NCBI RefSeq assembly: GCF_900104605.1
Contig: NZ_LT629960.1
Location: 1,860,001 to 1,924,000 of the forward strand
Direction of reading: 5' to 3'
From: Tidjanibacter massiliensis
GTDB lineage: Bacteria; Bacteroidota; Bacteroidia; Bacteroidales; Rikenellaceae
Length of the DNA: 64,000 bases
The position numbers and the translations under genes are program-made. Positions within the stretch are counted from its first letter, which is position 1, and every line of letters begins with the position of its first letter. Of the stretch, positions 26,184 to 34,195 are shown in pieces. Under the pieces are notes generated by a model, which did no database searches, was not told the origin of the DNA, and worked only from the letters and a program-made list of their open reading frames with translations.

Positions 26184-27212
26184 TCAAATCACCGTGCCGA
26201 ATTGGCGCAGGAACCGGATGTCGTTCTCGAAGTAGAGACGGAGGTCCTTGACGCCGTATTTCAGCATCGAGCAGCGCTCTACTCCCATTCCGAACGCGAA
26301 CCCGCTGTATTTATTGCTGTCTATGCCGCATGCTTCGAGTACGTTCGGGTCCACCATGCCGCATCCCATGATTTCGAGCCATCCGGTATGTTTGCAGACG
26401 TTGCACCCCTTCCCGCCGCAGAGGTTGCAGGAGATGTCCATCTCCGCCGAGGGCTCCGTGAAGGGGAAGTAAGAGGGTCTCAGGCGTATTTTCGTCTCCG
26501 GGCCGAAGAACTCCTGCACGAAGTAGAGAAGCGACTGTTTCATGTCGGCGAAGGAGACCCCTTCGTCGATATAGAGTCCCTCTATCTGGTGGAAAATGCA
26601 GTGCGCACGGTAGGAGATGGCTTCGTTGCGGAAGACCCTGCCGGGGCATACTACCCGGATAGGCGGTTTCTGCGTCTCCATGGTGCGTACCTGAATGGAG
26701 CTGGTGTGGGTACGGAGCAGGATGTCGGGGTCTTTTTCGATGAAGAACGTATCCTGCATGTCGCGTGCCGGATGTTCCGGCGGGAAGTTCAGGGCCGAGA
26801 ATACGTGCCAGTCGTCCTCTATTTCCGGGCCTTCGGCTATGACATAACCGAGCCGTTCGAATATACCGCATATCTCGTTTCTTACCAGCGATATGGGGTG
26901 CCGGCTGCCGAGCGGCTGCGCGGTGCCGGGGCGCGTCATGTCGTCCAGCGTGGCCGAGGGAGTCCCGGCTGCATGCGCTTCGAGTTCGCTTTTCAGTTCG
27001 TTGATGCGTTCCTGTGCGCGGTTCTTGAGTCCGTTGAGGCGCTGGCCCAGTTCGCGTTTCAGTTCCGGGGCGACGGTTTTGAATTCGTCCATCAGTTCGT
27101 TGAGCTCACCCTTGCGGCCCAATACCTTGATTCTGAACTCTTCCAGCTCCGCAGCGGTACCGGGGTGGAACTCCTCTACCCTTTTCAGCAGTCGTTCTAT
27201 CCTGTCGGTCAT
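26184..27212 (-). CDS. pheS: Phenylalanyl-tRNA synthetase alpha subunit
   Basis: The catalytic alpha subunit (342 residues) of the alpha2-beta2 class II synthetase. It has an N-terminal coiled coil (about residues 1-90). Motif 2 is around VVCPGRVFRNEAISYRAH (about 187-204), motif 3 is GFAFGMGVERCSMLKYGV (about 303-320), and FPFTEPSAEMD (about 248-258) lies in the active site. A four-Cys cluster CNLCGGKGCNVC (about 261-272) probably binds zinc and is common in this family. pheT is not adjacent. The gene heads a leftward run pheS, TPR lipoprotein, EnvC-like, with a TAACTTTG promoter element upstream. Confidence 0.97.
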   Translation of the reverse strand: MTDRIERLLKRVEEFHPGTAAELEEFRIKVLGRKGELNELMDEFKTVAPELKRELGQRLNGLKNRAQERINELKSELEAHAAGTPSATLDDMTRPGTAQPLGSRHPISLVRNEICGIFERLGYVIAEGPEIEDDWHVFSALNFPPEHPARDMQDTFFIEKDPDILLRTHTSSIQVRTMETQKPPIRVVCPGRVFRNEAISYRAHCIFHQIEGLYIDEGVSFADMKQSLLYFVQEFFGPETKIRLRPSYFPFTEPSAEMDISCNLCGGKGCNVCKHTGWLEIMGCGMVDPNVLEACGIDSNKYSGFAFGMGVERCSMLKYGVKDLRLYFENDIRFLRQFGTVI

Positions 27213-27261
27213 ATCCTTCGTATTGTTTCGGTTCTCCTGAATGATACATTACAATAACTTA

Positions 27262-27294
27262 CAAAGTTAAGGATTTTTGCGGTTACTTTACAAG
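27262..27294 (-). promoter_or_regulatory. Promoter of pheS
   Basis: Minus-strand TAACTTTG (27262-27269) with CTTG (27291-27294) 21 bases upstream. It predicts a leader of about 45 bases. Confidence 0.5.
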
Positions 27295-27363
27295 CCGTTG
27301 CCGGATAACGGCGTTAAAAGTCGTCCGGTACCGGGAAAGTTTTTTCATGCCGCGTAAATTGTA

Positions 27364-27371
27364 TATCTTTC
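27364..27371 (+). promoter_or_regulatory. -7-like element of murA
   Basis: TATCTTTC differs from TAnnTTTG only in the last base. It would give a leader of about 38 bases before the murA ATG. Confidence 0.35.
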
Positions 27372-27414
27372 GTCTCCGTATTGCATTGCATTCCGGATAA
27401 AGAAATTTCGAGAT

Positions 27415-28722
27415 ATGGCTGAATTCATCGTGCAGGGCGGAAACCGCCTGAAGGGAGAGATAGTACCGCAGGGGGCCAAGAACGAAGCCCTCCAGATAAT
27501 TTGTGCCACGCTCCTTACCCCCGAACGGGTGACGCTGCACAACGTTCCGGAGATAGTGGATATTCTGCAGCTCATGGATATGCTGCGTGCCATGGGGGTC
27601 GAGGTGGAGAAGACGGGGCCGCAGAGCTACGCGTTCCGTGCCCGCGACATCGACCTCGATTATATCCGTTCGGAGGATTACCGCCGTCGAGGCGCCCGGT
27701 TGCGCGGTTCGGTCATGGTCATCGGGCCCCTGCTGGCCCGTTTCGGCATCGCCTATCTGCCCAAACCGGGCGGCGACAAGATAGGGCGCCGGAGGCTGGA
27801 TACCCACCTGATAGGGTTTCAGAAACTCGGTGCGAAGTTCGATTACGATTTCGACAACAACTATTTCGCCCTCCGCTCGGACGGTCTGCGCGGAACCTAC
27901 ATGCTGCTGGACGAGGCTTCGGTGACGGGTACCGCCAACATCGTCATGGCTGCCGTGCTGGCACGGGGGGAGACGACCATCTACAATGCGGCCTGCGAAC
28001 CCTACATCCAGCAGCTGTGCCGGATGCTTGTTCGCATGGGGGCCGACATCCGCGGTATCGGTTCCAACCTGCTGACCATCCGCGGTGTGGAGCGTCTCGG
28101 AGGAACGGAGCACACCATGCTGCCGGACATGATAGAGATAGGCAGCTTCATCGGAATGGCGGCCATGACGCAGTCGGAGATAACGATTAAGGAGGTCTCT
28201 TTCGGCGACCTGGGCATCATTCCCGCACAGTTCGCCCGCATGGGAATCCATTTCGAGCAGCGCGGAGACGATATCTATATTCCCAGTCAGGAGCACTACG
28301 AGATAGACACGTTCCTCGACGGTTCGATAATGACCATTGCCGATGCACCCTGGCCGGGACTGACGCCCGACCTGCTTTCGGTCTTCCTCGTGGTGGCGAC
28401 GCAGGCGAAGGGTTCTGTGCTCATCCACCAGAAGATGTTTGAAAGCCGCCTCTTTTTCGTGGACAAACTGATAGACATGGGGGCGCAGATAATCCTCTGC
28501 GACCCGCACCGGGCCACGGTCATCGGGCACAACCACGAACGCCGCCTGCGCGGTACGATGATGACTTCGCCCGACATCCGTGCCGGGGTAGCGCTCCTTA
28601 TCGCCGCCCTGAGTGCGGAGGGGCGCAGCGTCATCCAGAATGTGGAGCAGATTGACCGCGGTTATCAGAACATCGATGCGCGCCTCAACGCGCTCGGCGC
28701 CAATATCGTTCGGGCCGAATAG
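27415..28722 (+). CDS. murA: UDP-N-acetylglucosamine 1-carboxyvinyltransferase MurA, Cys-to-Asp active site
   Basis: This 435-residue EPSP-synthase-fold enzyme transfers enolpyruvate from PEP to UDP-GlcNAc, the first committed step of peptidoglycan synthesis. GAKNEAL (residues 20-26) carries the catalytic Lys22. The active-site loop, PGGCAIG in E. coli, reads PGGDKIGRRRLDTH, so the residue equal to Cys115 is Asp121 (codon 27775-27777). Cys-to-Asp MurA enzymes (for example in mycobacteria and chlamydiae) stay active but are not inactivated by fosfomycin, which alkylates the Cys. Length and other blocks are normal. It is monocistronic, diverging from pheS. Confidence 0.96.
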   Translation: MAEFIVQGGNRLKGEIVPQGAKNEALQIICATLLTPERVTLHNVPEIVDILQLMDMLRAMGVEVEKTGPQSYAFRARDIDLDYIRSEDYRRRGARLRGSVMVIGPLLARFGIAYLPKPGGDKIGRRRLDTHLIGFQKLGAKFDYDFDNNYFALRSDGLRGTYMLLDEASVTGTANIVMAAVLARGETTIYNAACEPYIQQLCRMLVRMGADIRGIGSNLLTIRGVERLGGTEHTMLPDMIEIGSFIGMAAMTQSEITIKEVSFGDLGIIPAQFARMGIHFEQRGDDIYIPSQEHYEIDTFLDGSIMTIADAPWPGLTPDLLSVFLVVATQAKGSVLIHQKMFESRLFFVDKLIDMGAQIILCDPHRATVIGHNHERRLRGTMMTSPDIRAGVALLIAALSAEGRSVIQNVEQIDRGYQNIDARLNALGANIVRAE

Positions 28723-29019
28723 CCCGTTGACCGGCCGGCCGGAATGCGGCTGCGGGATACCGTGCATCGGAGGGAAGGATTCCCTGCCGTGTACGGTTTT
28801 TCGTATGCCTGCCATGGAGAGAGGCGGCAGGTGTTGGTCGTTTCTGCAAAAAATTTTCGTTTCCGTGCAACAAAACGGAACCTTCGGGCATCATATATAT
28901 GAAAGCCGCCTCCGGCAGGGGAGGCCGGATTTGTCGACAAGGATGTTTCCGGAGACTCTGCGGGGCGGGCGACGGGCAAAGAGATTCCCGGGAGAACCGC
29001 TGTGGTCCGATGGCCTGAA

Positions 29020-29586
29020 TCAGCCGTTGTCCCTTTCCCAAATATCCAACTCGCCGATTTCGGCCAGATGAAAAATCCGTGCCAGTTCCCCTATTACCGG
29101 CGAAACGAGCTCAATCACATCGGAGATTGAGCTCTCTTTTGTCTTGTCCCCCTTCATGCGGTAGAGCATGGCGGCGTAGAGCGTCCGGAAAGCGAGTTCC
29201 GTATCGGATATCTCCTGCCGCCCGATGAGCTGCCGCAGACGCGGCAGTTCGGGCTGCAGACGGGCGTACAGTTCGCGGTAATGCTCTCCGGCTGGAGCCT
29301 GGAGCAGCTGTTCGTGCAGATTGTTCAGGTCGCCTATGAGATGCAGGGTGTGGTCGAGATGGCCCGTCTTTTCCTTTCCCTCTTCGCGTAGCAGCGACCC
29401 CACGTCCATGTACCACATGAGCAGGTTGTTCTGTCTCTCCTCATCCCCGGGTATCTGCGGGGCCACGAGTTGCGACCAGATGGCTTCGGGACTGAACCGG
29501 AGCGCCCGGAGCAGGTCTTCCAACTGCCACAGGTAGAGGATATATTCCGCGATATTCTCCTTTCGTTTCGCTTGTGCTATGTACAT
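29020..29586 (-). CDS. DUF4924-family protein
   Basis: A 188-residue soluble, helix-rich protein beginning MYIAQAKRKENIAEYILYLWQLEDLLRAL, the recognisable opening of the DUF4924 family that is widespread in Bacteroidota. There is no signal peptide, membrane segment or catalytic motif. The function is unknown. It stands between murA (convergent) and the large metalloprotease-barrel gene, 79 bases downstream of the latter on the same strand but with no obvious link. Confidence 0.8.
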   Translation of the reverse strand: MYIAQAKRKENIAEYILYLWQLEDLLRALRFSPEAIWSQLVAPQIPGDEERQNNLLMWYMDVGSLLREEGKEKTGHLDHTLHLIGDLNNLHEQLLQAPAGEHYRELYARLQPELPRLRQLIGRQEISDTELAFRTLYAAMLYRMKGDKTKESSISDVIELVSPVIGELARIFHLAEIGELDIWERDNG

Positions 29587-29665
29587 TTTCCTTGTTTGAA
29601 CGGTTTATGTCCTCCGGGCATCCGTTTCCGGAAGGCGGTTTCCGGGCCGCTCTTTTTCCGGCTGT

Positions 29666-32566
29666 TCAGAGCGGTACCGAGAAGCCGCATGTTACGAATA
29701 CTTTCTTGTCGCGCGGTTTGTAGACGCCTACCGTAAGCGTGCAGGTCGATTCCGCCGGCATGCGGAACGGGGCGATGTCGAGGCTGACGGCTCCCCCGAA
29801 CGTATAAATGTGGCGCGGTACGCCGCGTTTTTGCAGACCGTTGCCCGCGGTTCCCGTGAGGTCGATGAAATATTCCGGTTCCAGATAGCGTGCGTATTGG
29901 AACGACAGGTCGAGCGAGATGCGTTTCAGGAAAAAGACGCCGCTCACTCCCCAGTCCGGATAGGCTACGGGGAAGAGGTAGTCGGCCGAGGCGGCGAAGT
30001 AGCTCGTCGTGGCTATCTGGTCATATCCGCGGGGCTGGAAATCGATGACGTTTATCATGGGGAAGACGTCGGTAGTCCGCTGGTAGGCTGCGGCGAGCGT
30101 CAGGCCGTGGTGAAGGAAGAGACCGGGGGTGTAGACGCGTCCGTACACGCTCCATGCGGTGGCGAACAGCTTGCTGAACGGATTGCTGACCGTGCTGGCA
30201 CGGAGCGTATAACCCCAGCGCGGCTGCAGGTCGAGGCGGGCCTTGCGGACGTATTCGTTGTACTGTACGGAGGCGAGTACGAGCGATGCCCGGTTCGACT
30301 GCCCTTCGGGGGTGATGATTTCCGTATTGTCGAGGTTGAATTGCAGCGTCGGCACCAGCGAGCGTATCCGGTAGCCCGACGAGAGCAGCAGCGGCAAGTA
30401 GGCCCTGACCGAGAGGTCGAAGCTGTTGCCCTTGTAGTAGCTCGTATAGAAGGGACTGCTGGCCGTATTGATGGTTTGGTGGGGATGGTCGCTCCACAGG
30501 GCCGTCACTTCGATTTTGGGTGCCCAGCCGTAGTAGGCGAACCGTCCCCTGACCGTGGAGTGGCCGTCGAGCGTATAGCCGTATCCGAGGCTCGCTTCCG
30601 TCGTACCGAGCAGGTTCTGTGAGATGAGCGTCGCGCCGAACTGGGCATCCAGCGTGGAGTTCTCCATCAGCCGGTCGGGCGAGTAGTAGAGCGGCGCCCA
30701 ACTGTGCAGGTTGAAGAGGTGTCCCGCTTTGGAGTAGCGTTCGGCCGGATGTTTCTCCATCGAGGCATTCAGCTCTTCCTCCGTGAAGACCACGTCGTCC
30801 ACGACCGGAACGTCCCACGGTTTCAGGGGGGCATTCACCACGTTCCGGGGAACGGGCGTCCATTCCACCTCCTCCCAGTACTCCACCTCCTGCAGGGCCG
30901 TTTTGTAGCCGTCCCTTTCGTAGGTCGTGAGTGCCACGAATTCGCCGCCCGGCGAAGGAGAGGGGGCGAAAGAACCGTAACGCGATTCGGAGATGCGGTA
31001 CTGCCGCCCGGTGGAGAGGTCTATTGTGTGGGCTTCGTCCTTGCCGGAGTAGATGGAGTTGAAGTAGAGCATTCCGTCGCCGGCGCTCAGGTTATTGACC
31101 GTTACGTAAGCGGGGGAGGTGACGGGGAACCGCCGTCCTTTCAGGCCGGAAAAGTCGACTCCTCCGATGGACATGCCGTCATCGGAGAGTGCGATGTAGT
31201 AGAAACACTGCGTCAGGTCGTCCCATGCCAGGCCGTGCAGCGATACCGACTCGTCGAAGTGGGTACGCAGCGTACCGCGCTCGCGGGAGTGCAGTTCGAC
31301 GGAGTAGTGGCCGTCGTAGTGGTAACGGACGAAGGCCAAGTCGCCGTCATCGGTCAGTACCGGATAGAGGACGCCGTCGCCGAACGAAGCCTCCTGTCGG
31401 TATCGGTCGTCCCCGTACTGCATGACGCAGAGACGCGAATCGACTTTCTGTTCCCATACGGTGCTCTGCCGGTATTCCGTCCATACTACGGTGCCGTTGC
31501 GGAAGACGGGACGCGTGCTGACCGGCCCCGTGTAGCATACGGTGCGTTCCTGTCCTGAGTGCAGGTCTATTTCCACGAACCGCGATGCCCGGTCGTAATC
31601 CTCTTTCAGGACGAGCAGCGTGGAGTCGTTGACGTAGAGGGGATGGGAGTAGGTGGTGTAGATTTTCACCGGCGGCGATACCACGCGCGGACTGTTGCCC
31701 GTGTCGGGCAGCGAGTCCCACAGTTCGTTGAGGGAGGAAAAGGTCTCCCGGAAGAGCTGCCGCGTGGAGGTGCCGTAATATTTGTTCAGCGCGAGCTGCG
31801 TGGTGAAGATGAGTATCGGGTAGTCGGAGGTGTAGCGCGTGATGCTCGCTCCGATGTATTCGTCGTATCGCCTGTCGGCATAGGAAACGAGTTGGAATCC
31901 GAGTTCGTAATGGCTCGGTACGTAATCCTTGTAGGAACCGCAGAACCATTTGTCGGGATTCCGGCTGCGCAGTATTTCGTCGCCCAGCGCACGGTAGTGC
32001 ATGGTGAACGACGGCTGCAGCCCTCTCCCGAAGGAGGACATCTGCGTTTCGGCCATCACCGCATCGCCTTCGATGAACCAGAAAGGCAGGAGTCCCGTGG
32101 CGAGCAGCGGTGCCTGCTGTCCGAACAGATAGCCGAAGACCTTCACCGTCGAACGGTTGACGTTGCCGAACTGAACCATGTGGCGGTACTCGTGCGTGGC
32201 GAGCTGTTTGAGCCATGGTTCGGAGTAGGTGTCTATGGCGGGTATCCCTCCCATCTCTATCCGCCGGGGGGCCATCATGGCGAGACCGTTGGAGAAGAAG
32301 TTCTCCGTGGTCATCATGACGGGTGTTTTGAGCGGAGGCAGGGGATATCCGTAGCTGATGCGGCTCCGGACGGTGTCCATGTAGAAGAGCGTGCGGTGGG
32401 CCTGTTTCCCGAATCCGTCCGGAAAGACCACCTGCAGCGAATCGTTGCCGATGGATTTCCACCGCAGCGAAGCGGGCGACTGCCCCGTGTTGTAGTATTG
32501 GGCCCGTGCCTGCGGGACGGCTGCCAGCAGCCAGAGGGCGGTGAGCAGTATGGCGGTTTTTTTCAT
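29666..32566 (-). CDS. Secreted gluzincin-type metalloprotease with beta-propeller and C-terminal barrel-like region
   Basis: A 966-residue exported protein (signal peptide to about residue 22, MKKTAILLTALWLLAAVPQARA). His125-Glu126-x2-His129 (THEYRHMVQF) and Glu166 (FWFIEGDAV) form a HExxH plus Glu zinc site of gluzincin type. Residues about 330-640 look like TolB/WD40-style propeller strands (repeats such as FAPSPSPGGEFVAL). The last 300 residues are strand-rich with many Tyr and Phe and may be an outer-membrane barrel. Substrate unknown. Its ATG overlaps the yciH stop as ATGA, so it is cotranscribed and translationally coupled. A start further upstream would lie inside yciH. Confidence 0.75.
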   Translation of the reverse strand: MKKTAILLTALWLLAAVPQARAQYYNTGQSPASLRWKSIGNDSLQVVFPDGFGKQAHRTLFYMDTVRSRISYGYPLPPLKTPVMMTTENFFSNGLAMMAPRRIEMGGIPAIDTYSEPWLKQLATHEYRHMVQFGNVNRSTVKVFGYLFGQQAPLLATGLLPFWFIEGDAVMAETQMSSFGRGLQPSFTMHYRALGDEILRSRNPDKWFCGSYKDYVPSHYELGFQLVSYADRRYDEYIGASITRYTSDYPILIFTTQLALNKYYGTSTRQLFRETFSSLNELWDSLPDTGNSPRVVSPPVKIYTTYSHPLYVNDSTLLVLKEDYDRASRFVEIDLHSGQERTVCYTGPVSTRPVFRNGTVVWTEYRQSTVWEQKVDSRLCVMQYGDDRYRQEASFGDGVLYPVLTDDGDLAFVRYHYDGHYSVELHSRERGTLRTHFDESVSLHGLAWDDLTQCFYYIALSDDGMSIGGVDFSGLKGRRFPVTSPAYVTVNNLSAGDGMLYFNSIYSGKDEAHTIDLSTGRQYRISESRYGSFAPSPSPGGEFVALTTYERDGYKTALQEVEYWEEVEWTPVPRNVVNAPLKPWDVPVVDDVVFTEEELNASMEKHPAERYSKAGHLFNLHSWAPLYYSPDRLMENSTLDAQFGATLISQNLLGTTEASLGYGYTLDGHSTVRGRFAYYGWAPKIEVTALWSDHPHQTINTASSPFYTSYYKGNSFDLSVRAYLPLLLSSGYRIRSLVPTLQFNLDNTEIITPEGQSNRASLVLASVQYNEYVRKARLDLQPRWGYTLRASTVSNPFSKLFATAWSVYGRVYTPGLFLHHGLTLAAAYQRTTDVFPMINVIDFQPRGYDQIATTSYFAASADYLFPVAYPDWGVSGVFFLKRISLDLSFQYARYLEPEYFIDLTGTAGNGLQKRGVPRHIYTFGGAVSLDIAPFRMPAESTCTLTVGVYKPRDKKVFVTCGFSVPL

Positions 32567-32913
32567 TGTCCCCCTGCTTTTTTTGCCTTGTATCCCGCTT
32601 TGGTGAGTATTTCCGTCACACGGTCGCGGAAATCGCCCTGTATGATGATTTCGCCCTCTTTGGCCGAACCGCCCACCCCGCACCTGTTTTTCAGCATGCT
32701 CGCCAGAGCCCGGAGGTCTTCCTCGCTTCCCCGGAAGCCGCGTACCAGCGTCACCTGTTTGCCGGCCCGCGATTTTCGGTCGAGCCATACGCGCAGTTCC
32801 TGCTGCTGCGGCGGAAGCGTCGGAATGTTTTCCGGCGCTTCGGTTTCGTATTCGAAGTCCGGATTCGTGGAGTAGACCACGTTCAGCCTCGATTTCCAGT
32901 CGTTGTCTGCCAT
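32563..32913 (-). CDS. yciH: SUI1/eIF1-like translation factor YciH
   Basis: A 116-residue protein whose C-terminal half (about residues 40-112) is a SUI1 domain: RKSRAGKQVTLVRGFRG, LASMLKNRCGVGGSAKEGEIIIQGD, with the GVGGS turn. The eukaryotic homologue eIF1 monitors start-codon choice; bacterial YciH has been proposed to repress translation under stress. A TATATTTG promoter element lies 17 bases upstream. Four-base overlap with the large protease gene downstream. Confidence 0.92.
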   Translation of the reverse strand: MADNDWKSRLNVVYSTNPDFEYETEAPENIPTLPPQQQELRVWLDRKSRAGKQVTLVRGFRGSEEDLRALASMLKNRCGVGGSAKEGEIIIQGDFRDRVTEILTKAGYKAKKAGGQ

Positions 32914-32930
32914 CGCTTGTCTGTTTAGTG

Positions 32931-32938
32931 CAAATATA
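32931..32938 (-). promoter_or_regulatory. -7 promoter element of yciH
   Basis: Minus-strand TATATTTG matches TAnnTTTG, 17 bases before the yciH ATG. Confidence 0.5.
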
Positions 32939-33051
32939 GGAAAATATATTCGACGAAACCCGAAAGGAGGTAAGACGGTAGTCCGATATCCGTACAGAAG
33001 GTGTCGTGCCGGAACGGCTTGCGCAAGGATGTCGATATATATGATTAAATA

Positions 33052-33083
33052 TTTGTATTGTTGGTAATTATTTCGTATGTTTG
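33052..33083 (+). promoter_or_regulatory. Canonical Bacteroidota promoter of the lipoprotein locus
   Basis: TTTG (33052-33055), exactly 20 bases, then TATGTTTG (33076-33083): a full match to the TTTG-N19-21-TAnnTTTG consensus. It predicts a transcript start near 33088 and a leader of about 175 bases before the first lipoprotein. Confidence 0.65.
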
Positions 33084-33138
33084 AAATAACTACACTGTTG
33101 CCTTGTGTTTGTTTGAATTTATTAACCAATCGGATGTT

Positions 33139-33210
33139 ATGAAAAATGTTTCTGCACACTCCCTCACCGTCTTGAAGCCAGAGGGCGAAATTTTCTGTGA
33201 CGGCGTTTGA
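33139..33210 (+). CDS. Possible 23-residue leader peptide
   Basis: A short frame MKNVSAHSLTVLKPEGEIFCDGV inside the leader of the lipoprotein transcript, 54 bases before the lipoprotein start. It has no recognised homology and could be chance. The distance from the promoter makes translation possible. Confidence 0.2.
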   Translation: MKNVSAHSLTVLKPEGEIFCDGV

Positions 33211-33263
33211 ACAAGCCGCAGTTAATGCTGCTTCAATAATCTTTAACCTATTAAAATTCTATT

Positions 33264-33707
33264 ATGAAACTAAGATTACTTTCTTTATTATGTGTACCGC
33301 TGCTGTTTGCAGGCTGTGAATCTCCGGCCGGGGTAGCCCATTATCGTTATGGCAACCTGACGGACAGAATCATTCAGGTAGAAGCGCCAGATGCAGATGA
33401 TTATTGGAATCCGTGCACGTTCGAGCTTGCTCCGGGGGAGGAATATGAACTCACATACGTTCATGCCAGAAGTGTAATACTTTCTCCGTTTGGTTCTAGT
33501 AAATATGTCAAGATTTCCGACGGAGAACGGGAAGTCACTTTTGTTTCCCGTCCGGACCAAGAAGGGCAAAAGACTTATTTATATGATATGGATTCGTATC
33601 AGGTAGTCAAATCGAAGAAATGCGAAATCTGGTTCCGTTACGATTTTACGGACGCCGATTTCCGGGACGGCGTTCCGGTAACGGAAGAGTCGGATACTGA
33701 TTATTAA
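33264..33707 (+). CDS. Small lipoprotein A (unknown function)
   Basis: 147 residues with lipoprotein signal MKLRLLSLLCVPLLFAGC (lipobox Cys18). The mature part is strand-rich (HYRYGNLTDRIIQVE, FELAPGEEYELTY) and ends FTDADFRDGVPVTEESDTDY, an acidic tail shared residue for residue with the next gene. GC is lower than in flanking housekeeping genes. No known family recognised. First gene of a three-lipoprotein run, under the canonical promoter upstream. Confidence 0.8.
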   Translation: MKLRLLSLLCVPLLFAGCESPAGVAHYRYGNLTDRIIQVEAPDADDYWNPCTFELAPGEEYELTYVHARSVILSPFGSSKYVKISDGEREVTFVSRPDQEGQKTYLYDMDSYQVVKSKKCEIWFRYDFTDADFRDGVPVTEESDTDY

Positions 33708-33716
33708 TCTAAAACT
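33644..33716 (+). repeat. 73-base direct repeat, copy 1 (lipoprotein tail plus spacer)
   Basis: It covers the last 20 codons, the stop codon and nine spacer bases of lipoprotein A. It matches 34115-34187 at 72 of 73 positions (C at 33671, T at 34142). Confidence 0.9.
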
Positions 33717-33722
33717 ACTATC

Positions 33723-34178
33723 ATGAAAATTAAAATTCTTTTCTGTTTTTGCCTTGTACTATTGTTTACGGGCTGTCATGAGATGTACACTGTTCACTAT
33801 GTTTATCGCAATGGCACGGATAAGTCTCTCGAGGTGGTGGCATATGATATCACTGATAATGCTCAAGGCTCTGCGGTGGAAATACAGTATCGCTTTTCCC
33901 TTGTTCCGGACGGCGAGTACTCGATTACAGTTCATGTTCCCGGGAATAGCAATTTTTTTCCTTTTTGGACAGTCGATTATGTCCAATTGTCGAATGACGA
34001 GCAGGCGGTTGTTTTTGCAAAGGCTGGTGATATCGATGGTGTAAAATACAGCATCTTCAGGCCTGACTGTTATAAAGAGCGGTCCAGAAAGCGTACATTA
34101 TGGCGTACCTATATTTTTACGGACGCCGATTTCCGGGACGGTGTTCCGGTAACGGAAGAGTCGGATACTGATTATTAA
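33723..34178 (+). CDS. Small lipoprotein B (paralogue of A)
   Basis: 151 residues with lipoprotein signal MKIKILFCFCLVLLFTGC (lipobox Cys18). Middle part resembles lipoprotein A in layout (HYVYRNGTDKSLEVVAYD, FSLVPDGEYSITVHV) but has diverged, while the C-terminal 20 residues are identical. It is 15 bases after gene A. Function unknown. The A/B layout looks like a tandem duplication kept uniform at the tail. Confidence 0.8.
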   Translation: MKIKILFCFCLVLLFTGCHEMYTVHYVYRNGTDKSLEVVAYDITDNAQGSAVEIQYRFSLVPDGEYSITVHVPGNSNFFPFWTVDYVQLSNDEQAVVFAKAGDIDGVKYSIFRPDCYKERSRKRTLWRTYIFTDADFRDGVPVTEESDTDY

Positions 34179-34187
34179 TCTAAAACT
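34115..34187 (+). repeat. 73-base direct repeat, copy 2
   Basis: Same as 33644-33716 with one mismatch, offset 471 bases. The pair brackets lipoprotein gene B, so recombination between copies would remove or duplicate that gene. Confidence 0.9.
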
Positions 34188-34195
34188 TAATTATT

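Larger units (their letters stand above)
32914..33263. other. Divergent region between yciH and the first small lipoprotein
   Basis: This 350-base gap contains the yciH -7 element, a canonical rightward promoter (33052-33083), a 23-codon open frame (33139-33210) and otherwise AT-rich sequence from 33030. GC drops here compared with the yciH side. Confidence 0.6.

Noticed and set aside
27283-28815. A 510-codon minus-strand frame antisense to murA
   Set aside because: murA is certain, and the antisense protein has no domain; it is a composition artefact.
28723-29019. A gene in the gap between murA and the DUF4924 gene
   Set aside because: Short frames here overlap in several readings, lack start signals, and resemble no family.
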